Origin: a bacterium | GTDB lineage: Bacteria > Zhuqueibacterota > QNDG01 | Reading direction: 5' to 3' | NCBI GenBank assembly: GCA_021158245.1 | Contig: JAGGVB010000088.1 | Span: 1-44,792, forward strand | DNA: 44,792 nt | In this document: positions 8,125 to 15,376 of the stretch, piece after piece | How the letters are laid out: every line of letters starts with the position of its first letter | Numbering within the stretch: the stretch's first letter is position 1 | Position numbers and translations under genes: made by a program | Notes under the pieces: generated by a model | Seen by the model: only the letters and a program-made list of their open reading frames with translations | Databases searched by the model: none | Told to the model about the DNA's origin: nothing

Positions 8125-9481
8125 AATAGGGCAGACTGCAAAACCAACACATATGATAATCTTCAGTTTTCTTGTGATTATTATTGTTGGAGCCATTCTT
8201 CTTTCATTACCCTGGGCTGTAAAGGGGACCAGGTTAAGTTTTATTGATGCACTTTTTACAGCAGTATCAGCGACCTGTGTTACAGGGCTTACAGTTGTAG
8301 ATATCGGCAGAGAGTTTACTATGTTCGGACAGATAGTTGTGCTGATTTTAATACAGCTCGGCGGCCTCGGCATAATGACGTTTTCTACTTTTTTTATTTA
8401 TCTTCTCGGGAAAAGGCTCTCATTACGGGAAAGGGATGTTATAGGTTCTACCCTTATCCACACGCCTGTTCAGAATATTGGAAGATTAATTGTAAAAATT
8501 ATGGTTATTGTTTTCACGTTGGAATCCATAGGAGCCGGAGTAATTACAGTAAGATTGCTTTCATATTATCCGTTAAAAAAAGCGATTTATCATGGAGTAT
8601 TTCATGCTGTATCTGCATTTTGTAATGCAGGGTTCAGCCTTTACTCGACAAGCCTCATACAATACAGGTCTGACATCTGGATTAACAGTACAATAATGGT
8701 ACTTATTATTCTTGGCGGTGTCGGCTTTGTTGTGCTGCTTGAACTTAAAAAAATGCTCGGCATCAGCCCTGGTTCGTGGAAAAATGTCCTGTCTTTCCAT
8801 TCGAAGATCGTATTAACAACATCTCTTTTTTTGATTGTAACAGGCACATTTTTTATTTACTGGGTTGAGTACAGCCATTCCCTTAAAAGCCTTGGTCCGG
8901 GTATACGCTTTATGACTGCAATGTTTCAGTCTGTTACAGCCCGGACAGCAGGTTTTAATACTCTGAATATAGGTTCTTTAACAAACGGCGCATTGTTTGT
9001 AATAATGTTTTTAATGTTTATCGGAGCTGCTCCGGGGTCGTGCGGAGGCGGTGTAAAGGTTACTACTTTGGGCATTTTCATTAACCTGTTCATTTCAAAA
9101 TTGAGAGGCAGTAATGAGCCTCATATTTTTAACAGGACAATATCGCCGCAGATGACCAGTAAGGCTTTTACAATCGTACTGAGTTCAGTATTAATAATAG
9201 GCCTTATTTTTTACGGCCTGCTTCTTTCCGAAGATTGGAGTAAGTCTCCGGGTGCAACCAGGCCGGATTTTATAAACCTTTTTTTTGAAGCTATTTCAGC
9301 ATTTGGTACAGTGGGGCTTTCCATGGGTATTACTCCCGAGCTTACAAAAATCGGGAGGATATTAATAATTTTGCTTATGTTCATAGGGAGATTAGGCCCG
9401 CTTACTCTTGCAGTTGCTCTTGAACGGCCGAAGTATGGAGTTAACTACAAGTATGCAAAAGGCGAGATAATGGTTGGGTGA
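8102..9481 (+). CDS. ktrB: Trk/Ktr potassium uptake channel subunit (TrkH/KtrB)
   Basis: The ion-conducting subunit of a K+ uptake system, 459 residues, with about eight to ten membrane spans. The four pore loops each carry the selectivity-filter Gly: VTG (G62), NAG (about 176), TAG (about 283) and TVG (about 404). The start is GTG 8102 within the end of the CorC-type gene; later starts would remove residues before the first membrane segment that family members usually have. The regulatory subunit follows after 66 bases. Length and layout are closer to KtrB than to long TrkH, but the two names are not sharply separable here. Confidence 0.93.
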   Translation: MAGRKNNRIGQTAKPTHMIIFSFLVIIIVGAILLSLPWAVKGTRLSFIDALFTAVSATCVTGLTVVDIGREFTMFGQIVVLILIQLGGLGIMTFSTFFIYLLGKRLSLRERDVIGSTLIHTPVQNIGRLIVKIMVIVFTLESIGAGVITVRLLSYYPLKKAIYHGVFHAVSAFCNAGFSLYSTSLIQYRSDIWINSTIMVLIILGGVGFVVLLELKKMLGISPGSWKNVLSFHSKIVLTTSLFLIVTGTFFIYWVEYSHSLKSLGPGIRFMTAMFQSVTARTAGFNTLNIGSLTNGALFVIMFLMFIGAAPGSCGGGVKVTTLGIFINLFISKLRGSNEPHIFNRTISPQMTSKAFTIVLSSVLIIGLIFYGLLLSEDWSKSPGATRPDFINLFFEAISAFGTVGLSMGITPELTKIGRILIILLMFIGRLGPLTLAVALERPKYGVNYKYAKGEIMVG

Positions 9482-9547
9482 AAATTCCGGCAAATTTCAA
9501 ATAAATTGCCCTTCACTACTTGGCAAAGTCAGATTCGGAGGTAAAAA

Positions 9548-10201
9548 GTGAGAAGTATTGCAATTATAGGCCTTTCAAGTTTCGGATATTTTCTTTCTTT
9601 GGAACTTGTAAATCAGGGTATAGAAATCATGACAATTGATTTGGATGAAGAAAAAATAGAGAAAATAAAACGTTATGTAAACAAAGCGGTTATTGCAGAC
9701 GCTACTGACCGGACGGTTTTGGAAACACTTGGCCTTGATGAACTTGACGGAGTTGTTGTAAGCCTCGGCCAGATAGAATCAAGTGTCCTGACTACACTCC
9801 ATCTTAAGGAGCTTAAAATTCCGAATATTATTGCAAAAGCGCTGTCTGAAGAGCACGAAAAGATTCTGAAAAAGATTGGCGCTACAGATGTTATTTTCCC
9901 TGAAAGGGATATGGCAAAGAGGGCTGCAAGAACTTTAGTGCATGAGAATATTCTTGATCATATTCCTCTTGCTGAAGGATACAGCATATTTGAGATTGCA
10001 CCGCCTGCTTCATTTTTAAGGAAGTCTCTCGGAGAGCTTGATTTAAGAAGGAAGTACGGAGTGCAGGTGATTGTTGTTAAGGAGCTTGTACCCCAGAATG
10101 TTGTACTTGTACCTATGGCTGATTATGTAATAAAAGACAGTGATGTTCTTGTAATGATAGGGAGAGATGAAGATCTGGAAAAGATAAAAAACCTTAAATG
10201 A
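9548..10201 (+). CDS. ktrA: Potassium uptake regulatory protein, RCK type (KtrA/TrkA)
   Basis: 217 residues, cytoplasmic. The N-terminal RCK_N Rossmann domain (about 1-120) starts IAIIGLSSFG, with a conserved Asp after strand two (TIDLDEEK) for nucleotide binding. The RCK_C (TrkA-C) domain is at about 140-217. It forms a ring that gates the KtrB channel in response to ATP/ADP or NAD(H). In several bacteria the RCK_C domain also binds c-di-AMP, which is notable because a c-di-AMP phosphodiesterase lies four genes upstream. A GTG start preceded by CGGAGG at about 9536-9541 is consistent. Confidence 0.93.
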   Translation: MRSIAIIGLSSFGYFLSLELVNQGIEIMTIDLDEEKIEKIKRYVNKAVIADATDRTVLETLGLDELDGVVVSLGQIESSVLTTLHLKELKIPNIIAKALSEEHEKILKKIGATDVIFPERDMAKRAARTLVHENILDHIPLAEGYSIFEIAPPASFLRKSLGELDLRRKYGVQVIVVKELVPQNVVLVPMADYVIKDSDVLVMIGRDEDLEKIKNLK

Positions 10202-10228
10202 AAATATTTCAGGGTGATAGTTTAGTTC

Positions 10229-10264
10229 ATAAAGTTATCAAGTTGAAAGTTATAAAGTTTTATA
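10229..10264. repeat. Degenerate AAAGTTAT repeat, copy A
   Basis: Contains ATAAAGTTATCAAGTTGAAAG and then TTATAAAGTTTTATAG, sharing the unit and flanks (GTTGAAAG before, AGTGAATA after) with the longer array at 13811-13858. Probably the same dispersed non-coding repeat family. Confidence 0.5.
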
Positions 10265-10420
10265 GTAAAAAGGGAATAGTGAATAGTCCACCCCCGACCC
10301 TTTATTTCTCTATTCCTTTATATCTTTTATGTCTCTATATCCCGAATGTAAATTACCGGATAGTATTCAGGAAAAAATTTTACCGGGACTATTCAAATAG
10401 CCATAATACTAAAAATACTT

Positions 10421-10448
10421 TTGATTTTAGCTGAAAATATTGTATCTT
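10421..10448 (+). promoter_or_regulatory. Probable promoter of tRNA-Leu (and perhaps tig)
   Basis: TTGATT at 10421-10426 and TATCTT at 10443-10448 with a 16-base spacer would start transcription a few bases upstream of the mature tRNA 5' end at 10462. The -10 box matches consensus at 4 of 6 positions. Confidence 0.4.
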
Positions 10449-10461
10449 AAGCGTTACTTAT

Positions 10462-10544
10462 GCGAGAGTGGCGGAACTGGTAGACGCGCTAGATTTAGGA
10501 TCTAGTGTCGTTTCGACGTGAGGGTTCGAGTCCCTCCTCTCGCA
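10462..10544 (+). tRNA. tRNA-Leu (anticodon UAG)
   Basis: Cloverleaf read by eye: acceptor GCGAGAG/CTCTCGC with discriminator A10544, D-loop with GGTAGAC, anticodon stem CTAGA/TCTAG with loop TTTAGGA (anticodon TAG, G37), a long class II variable arm (GTCGTTTCGAC), and T-arm GGGTTCGAGTCCC. 83 nucleotides. The 3' CCA is not encoded (bases after the discriminator are CGA), so it must be added by nucleotidyltransferase. The trigger factor start codon is only 13 bases downstream. Confidence 0.97.
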
Positions 10545-10557
10545 CGATATTTTTTAA

Positions 10558-11838
10558 ATGCAAATGGAGAAAACTGTGAAAGTTGTTGTTTCTGATGTTA
10601 ATGAATGGAAAAAAAAGTTAGATGTTACGGTTCCTTCCGGAGAAGTAGAGAACAAAACAAAGGATAAAATTAAAGAGTATCAAAAGAAAGCAAAGTTAGA
10701 CGGCTTCAGGCAGGGCAAAGTACCTGTATCTTTAATTGAAAAACGTTTTGGCGAAGCATTAAAAGCGGATGCTGTTGATGACTGCATTGATAAATTTTTT
10801 AAAAAAGCCATACTTGAAAACAAGATAGATATCGTTGCTCCGGGGAAAATAACAGATGTTAAATATGATGACGGCAGGGATCTGGAGTTTTCGGCAGAAG
10901 TTGAAGTTACGCCGGAAGTAGATGTAAATGAATATACAGGCTTTAAGGTTGAAAAGGATATTGTTCCTGTCACTGATGAGGATGTTGATAATACGATAAT
11001 GCAGCTGAGAGAAGAAGCTGCATCAATTAATGAAACCGATGATGCTGCACAGGAAGGATTTATTATACGCGGGACAGTACAGGAAGTGGATGAGTCCGGA
11101 ATGCCGATTGTCGGCAAAAAATGGGATGATCAGGTTTTTGAACTTGGAAAACCGCCGATTATTAATGATTCATTGGATCAGCTTAAAGGTGTGAAAAAGG
11201 GAGATGAACGGAGATTTTCCCTGCTTGTGCCAAAACAGGATGGAGAGCAGCAGAAAGTGGAATTCTCCATAACAGTTGATGCTGTTTTTGAAAAGAAACT
11301 TCCTGAACCGGATGATGAATTTGTAAAGAAATTCGGCCCATTTGGCAACATAGATGCTTTAAAGGCCCACATAAGAGATACTTTTACAAAAGAAAATGAG
11401 AGCAGGTCGGAATCAGCTCTTGAAACAAGAATAATCGATGAAGTTATCAAACATAATGATTTTGAGCTCCCGCCTTCTCTTGTTGAAGCAGGGCTTGACA
11501 ATTTATGGGAAGATTACAAACAAAAAGAAAAGACAGACATATCAGAGGATGATTTCAGAAAGAGCAATAAACCGGTTGTTGAATGGAATCTTAAATGGGA
11601 TATTCTTTATGAGAAGATAGCTGAAAAAGAAGCAATTGAAATCACTGATGAAGATATGGAAGAGCATGCAAAGAAGATTGAAGAGACATCTGAAGAAGAA
11701 GCAAAAAAATTCAGAAGATATATTAAAAACAGCTCAAATCGCAAACGTGTTGTTAGAGAGCTTCTCGTAAACAAAGTAATTGATTTTTTGAAGAGTAAAT
11801 CAAAGATTAAAGAAGTAAAACAGAAAAAGCAGAAGTAG
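10558..11838 (+). CDS. tig: Trigger factor (ribosome-bound chaperone, PPIase)
   Basis: Binds the ribosome exit tunnel and shields nascent chains. 426 residues, normal length. Domains: the N-terminal ribosome-binding domain with signature GFRQGKVP at residues 49-56, an FKBP-type prolyl isomerase domain (about 160-250), and a helical C-terminal chaperone domain ending in a Lys-rich tail. ATG 10558 and ATG 10564 are both possible starts. Neither has a Shine-Dalgarno, because the upstream bases are the 3' end of tRNA-Leu and an AT-rich linker. The order tig-clpP-clpX is classical. Confidence 0.96.
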   Translation: MQMEKTVKVVVSDVNEWKKKLDVTVPSGEVENKTKDKIKEYQKKAKLDGFRQGKVPVSLIEKRFGEALKADAVDDCIDKFFKKAILENKIDIVAPGKITDVKYDDGRDLEFSAEVEVTPEVDVNEYTGFKVEKDIVPVTDEDVDNTIMQLREEAASINETDDAAQEGFIIRGTVQEVDESGMPIVGKKWDDQVFELGKPPIINDSLDQLKGVKKGDERRFSLLVPKQDGEQQKVEFSITVDAVFEKKLPEPDDEFVKKFGPFGNIDALKAHIRDTFTKENESRSESALETRIIDEVIKHNDFELPPSLVEAGLDNLWEDYKQKEKTDISEDDFRKSNKPVVEWNLKWDILYEKIAEKEAIEITDEDMEEHAKKIEETSEEEAKKFRRYIKNSSNRKRVVRELLVNKVIDFLKSKSKIKEVKQKKQK

Positions 11839-11867
11839 TTAATCATTAAATAACAAACGGGGGCAAA

Positions 11868-12479
11868 ATGAGTTTAGTGCCTATTGTTGTGGAGCAGACA
11901 GGCAGAGGCGAACGTGCTTTTGACATATTTTCCCGCCTGCTTAAAGAGAGAATAATTTTTATAGGATCTCCGATTGATGATGTGGTTTCAAGCCTTGTTA
12001 TTGCGCAACTTTTATTTTTGGAAGCCGAAGATCCTGACAAGGATATCTATATTTATCTTAATACTCCGGGGGGGCATGTATCATCAGGCCTTGCAATATA
12101 TGATACAATGCAGTATGTAAAGCCGGATATTGCTACAATTTGTATGGGCCAGGCGTCAAGCATGGGTGCACTGCTTCTTGCTGCAGGTACACATGGTAAA
12201 CGTTCAGCTCTTCCTCATTCGAGAATTATGATACATCAGCCTCTTGGGGGAGCTCAGGGTCAGGCTACTGATATAGAGATTCAGACGAGAGAGATACTTA
12301 CGCTCAGGGAACAGCTTAACGGTATTCTTGTAAAACATACTGCCCAGAACCTTAAAAAGATTGAGAGTGACACTGACAGAAATTTTTTCATGTCTGCACA
12401 GGAAGCAAAGGAGTACGGAATTATAGATGAAGTTCTGGTTAGAACAGACAAAAAGAAGAAAAAGAAGGGGACATCGTGA
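11868..12479 (+). CDS. clpP: ClpP protease subunit, Asn at the catalytic Asp position
   Basis: The proteolytic subunit of ClpXP, 203 residues, colinear with E. coli mature ClpP (shifted by +1) without gaps. Catalytic Ser98 (GQASSMGA) and His123 (IMIHQPLGG) are present. The third triad residue, Asp171 in E. coli (DTERDRF), aligns with Asn172 here (DTDRNFF; codon AAT). A Ser-His-Asn triad is known from Listeria monocytogenes ClpP1, where it goes with low intrinsic activity. The chain starts MSLVP, like processed ClpP, so there is little or no propeptide. The C-terminus is a Lys run (KKKKKKGTS). The stop overlaps the clpX start (GTGA). Confidence 0.95.
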   Translation: MSLVPIVVEQTGRGERAFDIFSRLLKERIIFIGSPIDDVVSSLVIAQLLFLEAEDPDKDIYIYLNTPGGHVSSGLAIYDTMQYVKPDIATICMGQASSMGALLLAAGTHGKRSALPHSRIMIHQPLGGAQGQATDIEIQTREILTLREQLNGILVKHTAQNLKKIESDTDRNFFMSAQEAKEYGIIDEVLVRTDKKKKKKGTS

Positions 12480-13720
12480 CGAGCGAGAATAAATATGTCT
12501 GCTCATTCTGCGGCCGAAGTTCTGAAGAAGTTGATGCAATGGTTACAGGCCCTGGAGTTAATATCTGTAATGAGTGTGTACGTTATGCTGAAGAGATTAT
12601 TAAATCGGACATGGTCAGGAGATCTCTTTCCATTGTACAGCCTCTTCTTACCCCTGCCGAAATAAAAGCTGAACTTGATTATTATGTAATAGGGCAGGAG
12701 CAGGCTAAGAAGGCCATATCAGTTGCTGTATATAATCACTACAAACGGATAAACAACGAGCAGAAAGTGGGTGATGTTGAACTGGCAAAGAGCAACATCC
12801 TTATGATAGGCCCCACAGGAACAGGTAAGACTCTGATTGCTCAGACTCTGGCGCGCTTTTTAAAAGTTCCTTTTGCAATTGCTGATGCCACAACATTGAC
12901 AGAAGCCGGATATGTAGGCGAGGATGTGGAAAATGTACTGGTAAGGCTTCTTCAGGCTGCTGACTATAAACTGGAAAAAGCGGAACACGGAATTATATAT
13001 ATTGATGAGATAGACAAGATTGCGCGTAAAGATGAAAATTCATCCATTACAAGAGATGTTTCAGGAGAAGGGGTACAGCAGGGGCTTTTAAAACTACTGG
13101 AGGGATCCATTGTATCTGTGCCTCCCAAAGGCGGCAGAAAACATCCTGAGCAGAGCCTGATAAATATTAACACAAAGAACATTCTTTTTATATGCGGAGG
13201 TTCTTTTGTAGGGCTCGAGAAAATAATTGCATCACGTATTGGTAGAAAGGTAATGGGTTTCGGTGCTTCTGTTACATCTCGCCAGGAAAAGAGTATCGGA
13301 GAGATACTTAAATTTGCAGAGCCTGACGATCTTCTGCATTTCGGGCTTATACCTGAACTGATCGGAAGGATGCCTGTTATTACAACTCTTGACGAGCTGG
13401 GCGAAGAGGCATTGATGAAGATACTTCTTGAACCGAGAGATGCTTTGATTAAACAGTATAAACACCTGTTGGAGCTTGATGGAGTAGACCTGGAATTTAA
13501 GGTAAACTCTCTCAGTGCTATTGTGGAAGAGGCAATGAAGAAAAAAACAGGTGCAAGGTCATTAAGGTCTATCATGGAAAATATTATGATGGATATTATG
13601 TTTGATATCCCGTCAAAAAAGAATGTAGAACGGTGCATTATTACAAAAGATGTTGTTACAAAGGGGAAAAAGCCCCAGTTGATTGAAAAAAAATCGGAGT
13701 CAAAGAGAGCTACGGCTTAA
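12476..13720 (+). CDS. clpX: ClpX ATPase, ClpXP specificity subunit
   Basis: An AAA+ unfoldase feeding ClpP, 414 residues. Seen: an N-terminal C4 zinc-binding domain (CSFC at 9-12 and CNEC at about 32-35), Walker A GPTGTGKT, pore loop GYVGED, Walker [12 protein letters not shown], the GGRKHP loop (RKH), the MGF version of the IGF loop that docks into ClpP, and sensor-2 GARSLRS. All functional motifs are present, so a working ClpXP is expected unless the ClpP triad change matters. The GTG start overlaps the clpP stop by 4 bases. A terminator follows at 13745. Confidence 0.97.
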   Translation: MTSENKYVCSFCGRSSEEVDAMVTGPGVNICNECVRYAEEIIKSDMVRRSLSIVQPLLTPAEIKAELDYYVIGQEQAKKAISVAVYNHYKRINNEQKVGDVELAKSNILMIGPTGTGKTLIAQTLARFLKVPFAIADATTLTEAGYVGEDVENVLVRLLQAADYKLEKAEHGIIYIDEIDKIARKDENSSITRDVSGEGVQQGLLKLLEGSIVSVPPKGGRKHPEQSLININTKNILFICGGSFVGLEKIIASRIGRKVMGFGASVTSRQEKSIGEILKFAEPDDLLHFGLIPELIGRMPVITTLDELGEEALMKILLEPRDALIKQYKHLLELDGVDLEFKVNSLSAIVEEAMKKKTGARSLRSIMENIMMDIMFDIPSKKNVERCIITKDVVTKGKKPQLIEKKSESKRATA

Positions 13721-13744
13721 ACAGGCTTATAAAATATCTGTTGT

Positions 13745-13776
13745 GAAGGGTGTTTCAGTCAAGCACCCTTTTTTTG
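13745..13776 (+). terminator. Rho-independent terminator after clpX
   Basis: AAGGGTG (13746-13752) pairs with CACCCTT (13764-13770), followed by a T run to 13775. It closes the tig-clpP-clpX unit. Confidence 0.88.
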
Positions 13777-13810
13777 TTAAGAGAACTGAAGATTTCGGGT
13801 TGAAAGCTGT

Positions 13811-13858
13811 AAAGTTATAAAGCTATAAAGTTATAAAGTTATAAAGTTGTAAAGTTTA
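13811..13858. repeat. Tandem repeat, six copies of an 8-bp unit
   Basis: Six head-to-tail copies of AAAGTTAT with single changes in copies 2, 5 and 6. Flanked by GTTGAAAG on the left and AGTGAATA on the right; both flanks recur at the degenerate copy at 10229-10264. No coding frame runs through it. Confidence 0.85.
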
Positions 13859-14210
13859 TGGCAGAAAACAGTGAATATGTGAAAGTTATGCTGCAGTAAT
13901 ATTTTACTTAATAGATGATCGTTAAAAAAATATTTAGAATGACACTGTTGGTAAAATACTGAAGGGTGTCTGTATAAATTAAAAAACGGATACTAAGCCT
14001 GTAAGTTTATCTGTTTTGTTAATGTGTTAATCGGATGAATTTTTCCAGGGAAAGAGCAGTGCGGTTCACTTTCTTTCTGGATTTTTTTAGAAAGAGTGAT
14101 TAAGCAGTACTGCAATATTGTATTAGCCTGCGAAATTTATTAAAAAATATCAAATTTCATAAAAATAATCCTTAATAAGTCCTTACAATGCAGGTTTTTA
14201 CAAAAAAGAC

Positions 14211-14352
14211 TTGACAAAATCAAAGAGATTTTATAGATTAAACCTACCATAATGATACAATAAGAGGTATCCTTTCCTAAGAAAAGTAGTAATCAAAGGT
14301 TTAATACCGTAACGCGGCATCTTAATGATGTCCCTGTTTAGGGTGGTTTTTT
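14211..14352 (+). promoter_or_regulatory. Promoter-like pair followed by structured leader with terminator-like end
   Basis: TTGACA at 14211-14216 with a weak -10 (TAGATT at 14234-14239, spacer 17, or TATAGA at 14232). Downstream segments can pair: GGTAT/ATACC (14266-14270 with 14304-14308), CCTTT/AAAGG (14271-14275 with 14295-14299), GGCATC/GATGTC (14316-14321 with 14327-14332), then a short CCT/AGG hairpin ending in six T (14347-14352). It looks like a small structured RNA or attenuated leader. I could not match it to a known riboswitch class by motif. Confidence 0.4.
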
Positions 14353-14585
14353 GTTATTTGCATAAGGGTTTCAGTTTTGATTATACTTATATATAATAAT
14401 GATGTATGGGCTATCAATTTTATTTCCAAGTTATAAAGAAAGATTTCTGAATTACACATAGAAATTAAATTCTGTGTAAGGATGAATGTTTTTCGTATTT
14501 AAATTAAAAATTTTTTAAAACTGTGAATTTTGTTTCTGGAAGGAGGTGGTTCTGGAGAGGAAAACGAGATTGTTTGGTGTGGAGG

Positions 14586-14678
14586 ATGGAGAGGAAAATC
14601 TTCTGTAATAAACTTCCTGCAGAAGATTGTATTAGTGGGTTTAAAAACTCAAATGTTGAAAGGAAGGAGAGTTTATGA
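14586..14678 (+). CDS. Possible 30-residue leader frame coupled to the lipoprotein gene
   Basis: ATG at 14586, 30 codons, with its TGA overlapping the ATG of the lipoprotein gene (ATGA at 14675-14678). GGAGG lies directly before the ATG, too close for ideal initiation. A 9-bp inverted repeat (AATCTTCTG/CAGAAGATT) lies within the frame. The product (MERKIFCNKLPAEDC and on) matches nothing I recognise. It may be a chance frame or a leader that couples translation. Confidence 0.2.
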   Translation: MERKIFCNKLPAEDCISGFKNSNVERKESL

Positions 14679-15343
14679 AAATGAGAAATTTTTATGCATT
14701 ATTGCTTAGTATCGTTTTAGTAACGGTATTAGCAGTAAGCTGCGTAAAAATACCAACGGAAGGGCATGGCTTACCAAACTTTACTGGCACCATCCGTTTC
14801 ATCAACGCAGCTAGTGATGTTGGCGAGACGTCAGTACTTTTCGATGGTACAAGTGTTGGCACACTATCAGTCGGACAGGCCAATTCTTACACAAGTGTAA
14901 AGGCTGGCACACATGCTTTTTATGTCCCGGCGGATCCTGACACAATGGTTGACAGTTTAGTTGTGGATACGGATTTTTCAGGGACTTACTATGTTGTCCC
15001 GAAAGTTAATGCTGCTGACAGAAGGTTCTTGAAACACAGAGAACACTGGTCATATGCAAACGAAGTTGTAGCAGATACAATGGTACATGTAAGTATCGTT
15101 CAGTTAGTGCCAACGGATGATCTTAAAATTGGCGTTGACGCAAAAACAGCAACAATATATGGTTTTAAAGATATAAAGCCAAATGTTTTATTGGCGTCAG
15201 AATCACATTCATTCTATGTGATTTCAGGAGTTGATACACTGGCTACAGTAACTCCGACGTTGGCTGCAGGTACAAGTTCAACACTGCTTATTTACGGAAC
15301 TGCAGATGCTGTTAAAACGGAGGTTTTTAACAATAAGCTGTAA
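14675..15343 (+). CDS. DUF4397-type lipoprotein
   Basis: 222 residues. A signal peptide of lipoprotein type ends at AVSC (Cys23), a weak lipobox. Residues about 36-120 (TIRFINAASDVGETSVLFDG) read like the DUF4397 beta-rich domain, with a second related segment about 125-215. DUF4397 proteins are surface or periplasmic and of unknown function. AAGGAGAG upstream supports the ATG. It is the first gene of an apparent operon with a TonB-dependent receptor, and may play the surface-lipoprotein role that SusD-type proteins play in Bacteroidetes, although it is not a SusD homologue. Confidence in the domain is moderate. Confidence 0.8.
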   Translation: MKMRNFYALLLSIVLVTVLAVSCVKIPTEGHGLPNFTGTIRFINAASDVGETSVLFDGTSVGTLSVGQANSYTSVKAGTHAFYVPADPDTMVDSLVVDTDFSGTYYVVPKVNAADRRFLKHREHWSYANEVVADTMVHVSIVQLVPTDDLKIGVDAKTATIYGFKDIKPNVLLASESHSFYVISGVDTLATVTPTLAAGTSSTLLIYGTADAVKTEVFNNKL

Positions 15344-15376
15344 AATCATTCAAGTTTAATCATTGGAGGGAAAAAG

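Larger units (their letters stand above)
10202..10461 (+). other. Non-coding stretch with repeat remnant and tRNA promoter
   Basis: No convincing gene: the reading frame 10198-10434 has no family match that I recognise, low-complexity content, and no ribosome site. It holds a diverged copy of the AAAGTTAT repeat (10229-10264), a pyrimidine-rich strand (about 10288-10345), and a likely tRNA promoter (TTGATT at 10421-10426, TATCTT at 10443-10448). Confidence 0.5.
13777..14674. other. Long non-coding region before the envelope operon
   Basis: About 900 bases without a recognisable gene. From left to right: the 8-bp tandem repeat (13811-13858), AT-rich sequence without clear features to about 14200, a promoter-like pair and structured segment (14211-14352), an inverted repeat TTACACA/TGTGTAA (14452-14479), purine-rich G-tracts with several GGAGG words (14538-14595), a 9-bp inverted repeat (14597-14628), and a 30-codon frame that overlaps the next gene. 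Most of it may be the 5' leader of the downstream operon. Confidence 0.6.

Noticed and set aside
7705-8373. Minus-strand frame of 222 codons
   Set aside because: Antisense across the ends of the CorC-type and ktrB genes; no motif, no ribosome site.
10198-10434. Reading frame of 78 codons after ktrA
   Set aside because: No ribosome site, low-complexity AT-rich composition, overlaps a dispersed repeat, and no recognisable domain.
12964-13638. Minus-strand frame of 224 codons opposite clpX
   Set aside because: Antisense to conserved ClpX sequence and Ser/Phe-rich without any motif.
13811-13858. CRISPR-like repeat array
   Set aside because: Units are 8 bp, directly adjacent without spacers, and no cas genes are in the window.
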